64,000 nt of DNA from Gloeophyllum trabeum ATCC 11539 (Eukaryota > Basidiomycota > Agaricomycetes > Gloeophyllales > Gloeophyllaceae): positions 3,594,282 to 3,658,281 of the forward strand of contig NW_006920410.1 in the NCBI RefSeq assembly GCF_000344685.1. The letters run 5' to 3'. The notes under the pieces were generated by a model. That model searched no databases, was not told the origin of the DNA, and saw only the letters and a list, made by a program, of their open reading frames with translations. Positions 11,175-26,699 of this stretch are shown one piece after another (within the stretch, counting starts at the first letter, position 1; the number at the start of each line of letters is the position of its first letter). The translations under genes and the position numbers were made by a program.

Positions 11175-11522
11175 ATGGCTTCATTCGACTCTCCCTCGTC
11201 CGAGACACCCCTGGGGGCTGCAACGATGGAGGAGAGCACGACGACACCGGCGATTACCCGTCTTAAAGGATTGCTGAGGCAGCCGTTGCGGGTTACAGTC
11301 AAGGACGGCAGGATCTTCCTGGGCACATTCGTCGGCACGGACGACTCTCTGAACATCATCCTGGTCAGCACCGAAGAATACCGCATGCCCCAGGAAGGTG
11401 GGAGTCACCACAGTAGATACGTTGGGCAAGTCATGATCCCATGGAATCTGGTCACGAAGGCCGAAGCGGAAAGCCACTGGGAAGATAGATTGGTCGGGCT
11501 TTCCGACGAAGCATTAGCATGA
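11175..11522 (+). CDS. NAA38: LSM-fold NatC auxiliary subunit (LSMD1/Naa38-like)
   Basis: This single-exon gene encodes 115 residues with one Sm/LSM fold: RLKGLLRQPLRVTVKDGRIF (Sm1 strand region with DGR) and a second block ending RYVGQVMIPWNLV. The wide spacing between the Sm1 and Sm2 blocks and the VGxxMIP form resemble LSMD1/Naa38, the auxiliary subunit of the NatC N-terminal acetyltransferase. An LSm of an RNA-binding ring is less likely because the canonical RGxx Sm2 motif is absent. Start chosen at the first ATG (MASFDSPSSE); the frame is open further upstream but has no ATG. It is divergent from DPM1. Confidence 0.7.
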   Translation: MASFDSPSSETPLGAATMEESTTTPAITRLKGLLRQPLRVTVKDGRIFLGTFVGTDDSLNIILVSTEEYRMPQEGGSHHSRYVGQVMIPWNLVTKAEAESHWEDRLVGLSDEALA

Positions 11523-11817
11523 ATATATGCCGACGCAGGTATGTCAAACATTTGCAATGCTCGATTACAGAGTACATGTAGTAGAAAATACAGATTATAC
11601 AGCACTTTCGGCCTTGTCTGCCTGTCAAAATAGTGGCCGGAATTCAAGATATCTCCCGTCCATCCGATGGGATTCAATCCCATCTTTAGAACAGTACCTC
11701 GGGGTATAGATTGTTGGGCACGCGGAGAGCCCTGCCTTCAGCTTGTTATATAAACTCTGGTTCAAGGAGGTCGCAGGCCCGCGGATGTTCGTCGGTTCGA
11801 GGCGGAAGGTCTTCACC

Positions 11818-13619
11818 TCACTTATACTTCTCCTTGTATATCCAAGCCAAACCTACGTCGCTGGCTCCTTGCGCAACCTGGAATATCATCAGTTCAAGCA
11901 TGGAAGCAGAGCAAAACCACGCACAGCCGCCCGGTACCACTTTGCGGCCTCTTTCTTGTCCTTCTTACACCCCTTTCCATTAGCGAGACAGAATGCCAGA
12001 TCCTGCTGAGCGTCCGCGTCACCAAGCTTTGCAGCAGTGCGGAAATAATCCTATCGCCATAGTCAGGATTCACTAGTAAATCAATTGCCTGTGCTCACAT
12101 ACCACGGCCATCTTTTGGTCTTTATGCACGCCCCATCCCTGGAAGAAACACTGTCCGACCTCATAGATAGCAACCACCATTTCCGACTTTTCTCCAATCA
12201 ATACGGCCCGAGGACAGAATGCCGGCAACCCTCGCTCACCTTGATAGCATTCCTCTGCTCGCCGTCCTGAATCACCTGCAGATCATCCAGCGCAATCTCC
12301 GCCGCCTTCCTCAGCCACTGAAACCCGCTCTTCTCGTTCTTCTCGCACCCCCACCCATGCCGCTGCGAGAGCCCCCACATCAGCATCCCCGCCCCGCACC
12401 CGCCGTTCTCCTTCGCGCTCCGCTCGAAACACTGCGCCGACTCCTTCAGGCGGTTGTTCTCGTGATGCTCGATACCCTCCAGCAGGTAATACTGCGGAGT
12501 GCCTGGTATCGGCTTGGAGCCGTCGGTGAGCTGTGCTTCATCAGGCATAGGCATGGACGGTGACTGCGCGGGTTCAGGTCGCGCAGCTGGGGTAACTGTG
12601 ATATCGGGCGTCTTCGGTGTTGTGGGGGAGGGTATCGCGCCTTCGTATGGGTAGTAGGAATATGAGGAGTACAGGCTAACGGGTGATTGGTTCCCAGGTC
12701 GGGCATGCGGGTCAGTCGGCGACGTGAGGCCGTTCGCGGAGGTAGGTGGAGTTGGGGATAACGTGCGGGAGGACACTTTCGATGGGCCAGGGATGCTGGC
12801 GGAGAGGGAGGACGGGGCACTCGGCGAGAAAGGCTGTGCCGCAGCCCTGATATCTCCTGTAGAGCGCGATCGGTCTAGTGTGCTCGGGGCGCCACTAGGG
12901 GCAGGACTGAGCATCCCGGGACGTAGAGACGATGGTGATGCTGTAGAATGCGCTCGGTAGGCATTTCGCTGTAACACCTGTTGCTTCGAATCCGAGCGGT
13001 CGATTGGGGGACGCAGTGATGTTGCGGGAGGACGGACTGGCCTGGAAAAGTTGGCGTTGGCGGGCATGAGCGAGGGTGCTCTTCCAGACTGCAGAGAAGT
13101 GACGGATGAATTGTGGGAGTGGTGGCCCTCCACCGGCGTGGATACGACGAGAGCGGGAACGGCATCCGGCTGATCAGGCTGCTGTGCGGTTCCATGATCG
13201 TTCTGTTCGTACTCCTCGTAGATGTGATAGGGATCATACGTGTCTCGTGCGCTATTCCGGGGGAAGGTGACGCTGGAATAGATACTTGCATCGTCATTTT
13301 GACTCCTTTGTCCGCCATACCGAGCGCCCGACGCGTCCTGGCTGCTATCGCGAAACGAGGAGTTGGCGTAGGACAGTTCTGTCGCAGTAGAACTCCTGAA
13401 CTGGGTGTGTAGCAAAGGCGAGGACGGCGGTCTGCGCGGCTGTCTTGGAGGCGTCAGACTCCCTTCATCAGCGTAGGCAATTACGTTCTGTGGACCGCTG
13501 GGTTGGGGTGGCACAGATATAGCCTCTGGAGGACGGACAGCTTTCCGCGACGAAGTCCGCCTGACAAGTGTTTCAAGAGGGGAACTGGCCGGGAGGCGGT
13601 AGGAAGAAGGACTGTTCAT
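11818..13619 (-). CDS. Sel1-repeat (HCP-like) protein with long disordered N-terminus
   Basis: The first 350 or so residues are Ser/Pro-rich and low complexity. From about residue 370 there are Sel1-like repeats: YYLLEGIEHHENNRLKESAQ, then GMLMWGLSQRHGWGCEKNEK, then further exons with AIYEVGQCFFQGWGVHKDQK, AKLGDADAQQDLAFCLANGK and AAKWYRAAV. It ends GLAWIYKEKYK. This layout matches fungal Sel1 scaffold proteins such as budding-yeast Dsf2 and, more distantly, chitin-synthase activators of the Skt5/Chr type. Its partner cannot be told from sequence. Several introns lie in the 3' half; exon 1 spans about 13619-12240. It converges with the NAA38-like gene. Confidence 0.75.
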
Positions 13620-14072
13620 GGACCGGTATAGTTAATTGCTCTTGACCAAGCCTTCCTGAAAGCAACCAGACCTGAATTGCTGCAACGTAGTGTCGGTGCT
13701 AGGCAAAAGCGGAGGATAGGCGCAGAATGAGAGTACATTGCGCAGAAGGAATACAGATTTCAACCTTCGGAACATGGCAACGGCTGTTCTTTCCATTAGG
13801 GCGCGTCCAGCCAAGCGGATCACACGGCCACAACCCTCCTTCGTTGCAGCCACCCAAGAAGGTTCCGCAACCCTACTTTATCTCTGCGGACTGTTGAACA
13901 TCTCGCCTGTCGCGGTAATGGGCGGTTGGTTCGACCGAACATGGTATATCTATCACGCGACTTGGAGGTTGGTGTAGCCACGCTCGACAGAAATGAAGCG
14001 GAGGCAGGATAGATATTATTCCAAGTGTTGATACATACTATACGAATGTCCGCCAATACTCTAATGGTTGAG
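13620..14072. other. Intergenic, promoter of the Sel1-repeat gene
   Basis: Holds the 5' flank of the Sel1 gene and the 3' flank of PRP16. The small open frames here look unlike proteins; no other feature seen. Confidence 0.5.
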
Positions 14073-18915
<4,843 letters not shown>

Positions 18916-19145
18916 GGAAGTGCAGGATCGAGCAAAGTCAGACACAACTTGAAGTCAGTACAGTGGAAGGTGAGTGGCGTTGAGATCAAAGGTGTATTAC
19001 GTGAGCGACGCGTCTCATTTGCGGCGCCTGTGGCTGCTCTAAGACTGAACTCAAGTACGAAGACCGACACAAAAATGACGAGTAAGGACGATAGCAATTA
19101 TAACTAGTACTATAGTCTGCCGCGAGACAAAATTGTAGATACCCT
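18916..19145. other. Intergenic between mL38 and PRP16
   Basis: Short region holding the PRP16 promoter and the 3' flank of the mL38 gene; nothing else seen. Confidence 0.5.
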
Positions 19146-20758
19146 TCACACGGGAACAAGTTGCCTGTCCCCTTGGCCGGCGTACTTGTCCCCCTGTCCG
19201 ACGTACTTGTTCCTCGGCTTCGACGCCTGGTACACCTCGCTCTTGACCACCTTGTGCGAGACGTATCCGTACCGCGGCTCGGGCACCTCTGCAAAGACAC
19301 CTTCAGCGCTAGCTTACCAGAAAGTAAATCATGCATCCACTCACTCAGCACCTCCGCGTAGATCCTCGACACCTCCTCGTCCCACTCCTCTCTCCACATA
19401 TGCGCCGCGCCGCCTTTACTCCCGTCGAGCCCGTACTTTTGCATGAACGCGCGCGAGTCAAAGTTCACGCGCTCCTCCATCGTCGGCACAGGTATATCCA
19501 GCGCCTCCGACGGTGAGCTGTGCGGGAGGAGGAGGAGCACGTAGCGGTGGTACGGCGTCCCCCTTTGAGGGTGAGGAGGGATGTACGGAGTGTGCGGCTC
19601 TTTGAACGTAAAGGGGCCCGTGGAGGAGGTCGATAGTTGGATGTTAGGTCTAGAAACACGCTGAGCTTTGCCGGAAGATAGATCACAGAGAGGATATCTT
19701 ACTGCATCCAATGCAGGAAGGTCTTATAGCGGTGATTTTCGGCATCGGGGTAGTCTGCGAGAATGCTGAGAACAGAGCACATATACTATACAGCCAGAAT
19801 CATACCTGCATCCACCATTATCATAGTGTAATACCGAGGGTCCGTATGGAAGACCGTCGTGTATATCCGGGGCGGTCCCCGAGTCTGCTTCGCCATTAGG
19901 CCGAACCTACCTGGCCGGAGGGATGAATACGCACCTGCTTGGGCGATAGGAAAACCCCAGGCTCGACCCCGTGATAGCGCTCCTTCGGTTTCTTCCCCGA
20001 CGCTGCATTCTCAGGCGGCAACTCGGGGAACGTTATGCGCATGTCAAAGGAGGGATGCAGGGAAGGCAGAATATCCGGCACGACGTGCATTTGATGAATA
20101 CGCTCCATCTGCAACCGCTACACGTTAGCAGCCAGATGAACATGGAAACGAGCTCATACATACCAGCAAATCCAAGTCCCCGTCGCTCCTCCACCGCTGC
20201 TCGACCAAACGCCTGTAAACAGGCTGGCTCAAATCCGCTGCACGACCACAAAACCCTCAGCACACCCCATCCCTCCGTATCGCAACTCAAAGAACGCTCA
20301 CCCATCCCATTCCTCGCCTTCCACCGCACCTCCGGCAAGTTCACCAGGCCCTGCACCCTCAAAATCTCCAACCTCCTCCTCTCCTCCTCCCCGAGCTCCC
20401 CCTCCTTCCTCTCCAGCTCCCTCGCCTCCCTCAGCACCCTCTCCGAGTCGCGCTTGATCACCCGCAACGCCTCGTCATACGCAGGCAACACCCCCGGCGC
20501 GAGCGGCCTATTCCACTCCCTCGGGCGGTCGAGCGTGATGAACGGCCGGCGCGTCTGCAGGGGGCGGTTGCGCCCCTTCGTGCGGCGTTCAGATTCAGGG
20601 TCAGCAGTGCCCGACGCACCACTAGTAGTAGACCTCTCCTTCGCCTTGGGTGCCTCCGGGGGCGGCGACGGGGGAGCAGCGTTTTGTTCGACGGCTACGG
20701 TCGCATTCCCCCGTCGGAGTGCGTTGAGCGGGGCGCGGGCCCGCCGGAGAGTAAGCAT
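19146..20758 (-). CDS. MRPL35: Mitochondrial large-subunit ribosomal protein mL38 (PEBP fold)
   Basis: The protein matches the mL38/Mrpl35 family, a mitoribosomal protein with a phosphatidylethanolamine-binding-protein fold. Exon 1 (from 20758) opens with a basic presequence-like segment, MLTLRRARAPLNALRRGNA, then ITLDRPREWNRPLAPGVLPA and a charged helix rich in Arg and Glu. Later exons carry FDMRITFPELPPENAASGKK, DPRYYTMIMVDAD, YKTFLHWM, RPNIQLSTSSTGPFTFKEP and TPYHRYVLLLLPH, the last being the PEBP core. The C-terminus includes REEWDEEVSRIYAEVL and EPRYGYVSHKV. It ends QLVPV. At least five introns. The stop is at 19146-19148. Confidence 0.88.
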
Positions 20759-21331
20759 ACAGATGTATGTATGAGCTGCAGGGAGAGCCAGGAGGTCACG
20801 GTGTCCTTTCAGCCACCCGCGCGAAATCGTAAACTTTTGGCATACGAGCCATATTTAGACTTTGCCCCTAAGTATTTCCCGTCACCCTCCGTTCTGCTTG
20901 AGCCTTTGGACTTGGAAACTGCACTCTAGAGGCACACAAGACAAAATACCAGTCTATCACATTATCTACGTGCCCAAGCCTATCATACGCATACATCAAA
21001 ATCTACATACAACCCCCAAAATAAAAACACAACACACACAGTGTAACAGACAAGCAAACTACGGAAATGGTATCATAAAACACACAGGGGGAATATACTA
21101 CGGTAGCAATAAACATATTCACATTATAAGAAACCGGAACCAAGAAAGGGACAAACACAGAGCATAGAGAGCGAGCGAGCAAGCGACGAGGATATCGATG
21201 ATGATTACACACATGGCGGTGGGCGTCTATGCAAGAATGCGCGATTATATCGGGATGTACGAGTCCGTGGCCCACAGCGACGGCAAACAGCGAGCAGACC
21301 AGAGTAACGAGGGCGACCCTTGACGCGAAAC
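20759..21331. other. Intergenic, mL38 promoter and FYVE-gene 3' flank
   Basis: The region is AT-rich around 20940-21130, with A/C-rich and poly-A-like runs on the plus strand. A minus frame (21003-21455) extends the FYVE gene here if a different splice acceptor is used, and it includes a hydrophobic stretch (VALVTLVCSLFAVAVGHGLV). I prefer the shorter gene model, but this is the main uncertainty in the region. Confidence 0.4.
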
Positions 21332-22478
21332 CTAAAAGGTCGGGAGCAGAGGCGGCCCTTGGGGGCTGCGCGGCTCGAACCTGCACGGCACCCGCAGCTG
21401 GAAATCTATCCAACAACGTCAGACTCCGCGCCCTACGGGGATCAGACGCCGGCATATCAACTCACCTCCGTCCCGGAGCAAAGGGTTCGCCCTGGGGGGG
21501 TTCCGCTCCCTCTCCTCGCGCGCGAGCTCCCGCTCGTACTCGAGCCTGCACCCGTTCAGGCGCGAGTTGATCGGGATGGTCACCTGGCGCGGCGTCCACC
21601 GCCCGCCTCCAGTGGCCTTGCACACCGCGCTCGAGTTGCGCAGCGGGTACGCGTCGAGCTCGCCGTAGCTCGCGCTCTTCTCGTTGGTGATACTAGGGCG
21701 AACATGCGACAGGGAGTTCGCGCGCTGCAATTGCACGGCGGGGCTGGTCATGGAGCGGCGCATGGACGGGCGCGGCCTTGCCAGCGCCGGAACATCCTCG
21801 GCGGATGTTGTCGGCGGGGCAGGGCGGACCCGGATGTTGTGGATCTGTTGGTAACAGTCGTCGCAGACCCTGCTGACGGTGATGGGCGAGATCGGGGACT
21901 CGAACACGGATATCGGGATGTTGCGGGGCGGGTGCATAAAGTTAAGGTTGGAGGTGTCCAAAAGGGGCGTGCTGCGAGTGGTGCAAGCCGAGCAGAACAC
22001 ACCGCCACACTTTCTGCAGTGCTGGAGCGCGGTCAGTGCCATGTTGAGATGGCGTACCTATTGAACTCACATGACGGCGTTGGAAGAGGGAAAAGGGTGC
22101 TTGACAAGTGAATGTCTCGCATCGCGTGGCGAGCGCGTCCGGCTTCCAGAGATGCTTCGGAAGGAGGACGGCAAGGTGTTCGTTGTTCCCGCTGGAAGTC
22201 CGGTGGCGAGGCTTGCGCTCGACGGGCGAAGTGGCAGGTTCGGAAAGGCACGAGGGACTGCCCACGGATGTCGGCGCAGTCGAAGACGAGGAGGAAGGCG
22301 CGTAGTCTAAATAGTGCAGTTCAGTCTTTCTGCCACGCGTCAGTGGCTGAAAACACGTACCGCCGGACGACGCGAGACTGTGGTAGTCGCTGTCGTCGGA
22401 CGACGATGCCGAGCTCGACGACTGGACCGACGAGCCGGGCCTGAGGATGGCGACGCGGAGGGGGGCGGGGAGCGACAT
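21332..22478 (-). CDS. FYVE zinc-finger protein
   Basis: The exon junction at about 22072/22026 joins ETFTCQAPFSLFQRRH to HCRKCGGVFCSACTTRST, giving the full FYVE signature: WKPD (WxxD), the RRHHCRKCG basic patch and CxxC pairs. Such domains bind PI3P on endosomes. The N-terminus is Ser-rich (SSSSASSSDDSDY). After the finger come VCDDCYQQIHNI (the last Cys pair) and a tail with LEYERELAREERERNPPRAN. The last exon depends on the acceptor: GGATAG gives FQLRVPCRFEPRSPQ and a stop at 21332; TTCCAG would give a longer tail with a hydrophobic segment ending near 21003. Start taken at MSLPAPLRVA; a Met at 22544 is in frame. Ligand and compartment are inferred from the family. Confidence 0.8.
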
Positions 22479-23328
22479 GGCGTGGCAGAGGTTACGCGGG
22501 AGGGCGGGAGGTGTGGCACGGGCGGGGAGCGAGGCTATAAGCAAAAGTGATGTGGGAATTTTGATTCCGCGACATTGCGATCAGATCTGATCGGCGTCAG
22601 GGCCACGATGCCAACTTTATCCCCCATCACCGCGCACGTGACGCGTCCACACGCGTGCGGGCTGTCCTCCGGGGCTCCTATTCGTTCTGCCATGCTCCGC
22701 GCACACAGCTCTGCAGCTGCGTATATCGTTCTGGCAGCCAGCGCCGGTGCTGTGCGCTCGCCGAACGGTTCATCCTGGCGTCGCAGGGCAGAGGGGACCG
22801 GAAAATGCGCTCGGGCGGACCCTGTAGGGATTCGCCGGGGGTAGCGTAACGGCGGCCCAAAGAGGAAGGGGACGAGCGTAACCTGCGAAAGCGCCACGAG
22901 TGCGAGGCCGTAAGGCGACCCCGGAAAATTGCAAGCAATATCCCGCTGATGTTCGCGTGGGCGCGAGGCCGCGCGGACGGACACCACTGCGCCGCCCGCG
23001 TACCTGTCGCTCCCCAGCGTGCTCCCGAGCGCCACGCCTCGTGTTGTCGAAACGAGAGAGGCGTCGACGACGGCGAGATGTCTTCATCCGGTCGGGCTCG
23101 CAGAAAAAATATCGCGGCAGCATGCGCGTAAAAAAGCAGAAGGGGCGGGACGTTTCAGCGGTTTACGGCGAGGTTACGGCTGCTGTCGAGGATGGTTACC
23201 CGCGCGCTGCGATTCGCTGACAGCCAGGGTCCAGAGTGCGGGCTTCTCCGTTAGTCTTAAACTTCCAGATCAGACAGGAGTGTTCCTACTTTCGGGCGGG
23301 CGGGGTTAGGGTTTACGACAGTCGAAGC
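22479..23328. other. Intergenic, GC-rich FYVE-gene promoter region
   Basis: This 850-bp stretch is GC- and CpG-rich. Its many open frames overlap in all phases and look compositional. It ends at the KDZ target duplication. No gene supported. Confidence 0.5.
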
Positions 23329-23336
23329 GCCAGCGC
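23329..23336. repeat. KDZ target-site duplication, left copy
   Basis: GCCAGCGC directly precedes the left inverted repeat (TATGGTGC...). The identical octamer follows the right end at 30333-30340. KDZ elements are known to make 8-bp duplications. Confidence 0.9.
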
Positions 23337-23373
23337 TATGGTGCGGTGCACCTAGTCACCGCTTGTGGTGAAC
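23337..23373 (+). repeat. KDZ left terminal inverted repeat
   Basis: A 37-bp repeat starting TATGGTGCGGTGCACC that pairs with 28976-29012; I count about three mismatches. Confidence 0.9.
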
Positions 23374-23658
23374 TACTGCCAAATCGGCGGGAGGCCGAAA
23401 TTTTTTTGAATATCGTCTGAAAATGCCGAAATTTGGGCCTGTTAGTGGCCTATTCGTTACGGAAAGGCCTTTGCGAGCTTGCCTTGTCAGAGCTGGTTGC
23501 ATGCCGGCATTTTAACCTCACTTCCCCAATAAATGGGTCCCCAGAAAAAATAACAGAAGATCTTTGGGAGGCCTCCCTAATCCTTCACCGACCTTCGGCG
23601 GCAGGTATCGTCCGATAAAAATACTGAGGTGTAACACAGCAAAATATAGATGCGATAT

Positions 23659-23678
23659 CACCTCAGAATTTGGCGATG
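23659..23678. promoter_or_regulatory. 20-bp palindromic box upstream of the transposase
   Basis: CACCTCAGAATTTGGCGATG is an imperfect palindrome of the form CACCTC-N8-GNGGTG. It lies about 135 bp before the transposase start codon. An inverted half-site (CTGAGGTG) is just upstream near 23625. Two better copies occur upstream of the accessory gene. Role inferred: transposase binding or shared control. Confidence 0.5.
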
Positions 23679-23811
23679 ATGTGACTGTCACCTCACGAGC
23701 CCACGAGCAGAGTGGGACTTCGACGCATCTGCTCTCCTACGTCGTGTTATCCTCATACGTTCTTTCCTGCTAGCTCATCGCATTAACCCTGGATATATAC
23801 CTGGCTGCATC

Positions 23812-26583
23812 ATGTCGAGATCCCGACGACCGACCCCCTCTCTGTTCCAACTGCCTAGGTTCGATGACGACGCGCACGGCGTCATCGCTGGCGCTCACCG
23901 CCCTCAGGCTCATGACGAAGCAATGGCTATAGACCCAGCCCCAGCACCCACCTTATTTCAACTGCCCGAGGGGGCAAAGCATGGTAATAATCCGGTTCCT
24001 GAACGCTCACTTTTCGACATATCGCAGGCGCACCGATCCAGGATAGGAGCTCGGCCGCTCTCAGAAGGCCGGGACTTCGGTAAGGATGCCATTGCCGGGC
24101 GTCGTACTACCACACGGCCCGTTCCTTCGCAGCAGGCCCGCCTCACACCAGCGGTATGTCCTGTCATGTTGGATGATGCTCCGGAGATGAGACCTCAGGT
24201 GGACGAGTCGGGCAGGGGGAATGGAGACCTTGAGGAGTACTGGCGGAGCTGTTGTATGGATGCTGGAGTGCTACGGCTGGATCAGTCCACATATGCTGTC
24301 CAGGACTGGGATGCAGGCCTTTCGGTGCTGAAAGTGAGTCCTAGCGCCTTCAACCTCAGACGAGCATACTGATAGCAACATAATACAGTCGTGGCGATTC
24401 CTCCATGTCCGATGCCTGCCAGTTAGCGATACCGACATCACATTCATATGCGACTGTAGTGCAAAGTCCCCATGTATACACAGCAGGCTTCTAGTCCATG
24501 CAATAGACAAGATCATTGCCATGCAACCGCTCTCGTCTGAACCCTACCCTCCAGCTTTTCTGCTCACGGAGACGGCTGTCCACGAGTGCTTCGTCTTCAG
24601 TGTTCGAGGCTCTTCTCAAGTCGGAAGCTCGGGCGGCAAGCGTACGATTGTCTACCTCCTACGGAACGGACAATGGCGCTGCCGGTCGTGCTCGTCTACT
24701 CGCACTTGTCATCACAAGGAGTTTGCAATGGAGTATGCGCGGGGTGCGGAGATCATTGATGATGAGGGGCTCCTCGCGCGTGTTGATGACGACTTGGAGG
24801 AGCTACATCAAGATGGGATCCGGGATGATGTGGATGGCACCCATCTGTCTGCTGAGGTTCGACAACCAATATCACACTGTGCTATTCCTGTCCCGCTCTG
24901 GTGCAGGCTTCCAAATGATACTGTCGACTACGTCTACGAACCAGGCGATATACCTCCAGCTGAGATCCTGCTCGATGATGCGGCTCGCTGCTGCTGTGGG
25001 AACTCTCCCGCCCAAGGAGAGATTAGTACCTACAGCCGTGTATTTACTGTATACGGTCTTCGAAAGGCTCACGAATGCCGCATTGAAGTCTCGGACTGTC
25101 CGTCCTGTCACCATCGTTTCCGTCAGGTTGGTCCTGACTGTGGCTCTATTGGTGTCTTCAACTGGAACAACGTTGTCGGCTTCACTCATGAACTCCTGAA
25201 TCAATACACCAACGTTTTCACAACATCACCAACACCCTTTGCTTCGTTTGTTGTTGCTACTCGGCGTCTGTATACGGCTGCCCGGTCTCCAGTCCCTTTC
25301 TGTACACCCAAAATGTTCACCAGCGCATGGTTTGCGTTCACAAGTCTCCAGCCTCTTGATTCAGGTATGGAATGCCCGACATGTGGCAAACATCCTGAGA
25401 TTGTCATTGCCGACGGTGTCAGTATTGGCTATTCATCCGCAAAGTTTGTGCAGGGACTACGACCTCCAACACTCATCCAGAAGACCAGCCCAAAGAATAG
25501 CATGGTGCGCAATGTATCAGGTGTCTCGCGGGCTGCAGTGTCTCGTAAAGATTATCGTGCAGAACTGCGGTCATTGACAGTTTCAAAGCTCGCGCCGCAG
25601 GGCAGCTTTGTCTCTAGCGGTCTACACAGTGATCTCCCAGCGCTGGCATCACTAGCAACACTCTACATCCAATCCGACTCTACCAGCTTGCAGCCGGCGG
25701 TTCGAGAACTGATTCGGCAGGTATGTCTCTTCATCAGATACCTCCCATCAGGCATAACCTCATTATGCATGTAATCATGTAGATCACTGCCGATGACATC
25801 GTACTCTTGTTAGTTCCATACCCTGCCATTAGTCTACTCGCGCGTTTCGCGCTATCATCAGAGGTACCTCCGCACCTCCAGCTTTGGGTGCCTGCAATGG
25901 GAAATGTCATTCATTCTATGGAGCCTGGATCTACGGGCATAAATATGCTCCGTACCGTTGCTCTGTGGCTTGCCCAGCGGGCCTTGGAAGTCTTCAATTC
26001 GTTATCACAGCATGCACCTGCACCCGCAGATAATGAACTGCCGCACGGTCATTGGCGCGAGACTGGGGTACGCTACAGCACCCCTCCAATCCGGTTGAGG
26101 CCTCACTACCCCAACCTTGTCGGGGATGGTCTGACAGAAGACAAACTCGAGAAGGATGCGACAGAATGTGGCAAATACTACTCAACGTATAAGAAAGTCG
26201 GCTTGACTGGGGGTATCATGGTCCTATGGTGTCGACATCTCATCTGTGTCGGCTTTCATACTATACCGACAAGTGAGGGTCGGAATGATGTCTTTGCGGC
26301 ACTATATACTCACTGGCCAGTGGCACCAAAAGTCGTCGTGTACGATTTCGGTTGTCAGCTTGCTCCCTATGCCTGGGTGCGTGAAGCTCAGTTCTTCCGG
26401 GACACACGTTTTGTGGTCGACCAGTTTCACGCCTCTGGCCATACAAAATGCAGTCGAGCATCATCTGCCACATTTGCAATGCAGCACGATCCGATCCTCC
26501 AATCAGTCAATACAAGTGCAGCAGAAATTGGAAACTCAGGTGTGAGCAAGATACGGAAAAGTGTCAGCTATATGACACAGTAA
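23812..26583 (+). CDS. KDZ transposase with CxC5/CxC6-type cysteine clusters
   Basis: Three exons (23812-24333, 24389-25720, 25783-26583) give 884 residues. Residues 1-150 are Pro-rich with repeated SLFQLP/TLFQLP. Next come Cys clusters: FICDCSAKSPCIHSRLL, then WRCRSCSSTRTCHHKEF, then a larger set (ARCCCGNSPAQGE, HECRIEVSDCPSCHHRF) and MECPTCGKHPEIVIADGVSI. The order resembles the CxC5/CxC6 clusters of fungal KDZ transposases. The catalytic RNase H-like core follows: GGIMVLWCRHLICVGFHTIP, EGRNDVFAALYTHW, VVVYDFGCQLAPYAW, VVDQFHASGHTKCS and KIRKSVSYMTQ. A TAA stops the frame there, yet 27 more codons in the same frame (to 26664) begin HAIHYTGVYMDVTNRTRY, which looks like the usual family continuation, so the stop may be a mutation. 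Confidence 0.9.
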
Positions 26584-26699
26584 CATGCTATACATTATAC
26601 GGGGGTCTATATGGATGTTACGAACCGTACTCGGTACATTAGCTTGATGACTACCAGTAGGGAATAGGAAGTTATATCGAGGGAATATTTTATATACTG

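Noticed and set aside
22545..23328. Many overlapping open frames as genes
   Set aside because: High GC lowers stop frequency; frames overlap on both strands with no domain or splice logic.
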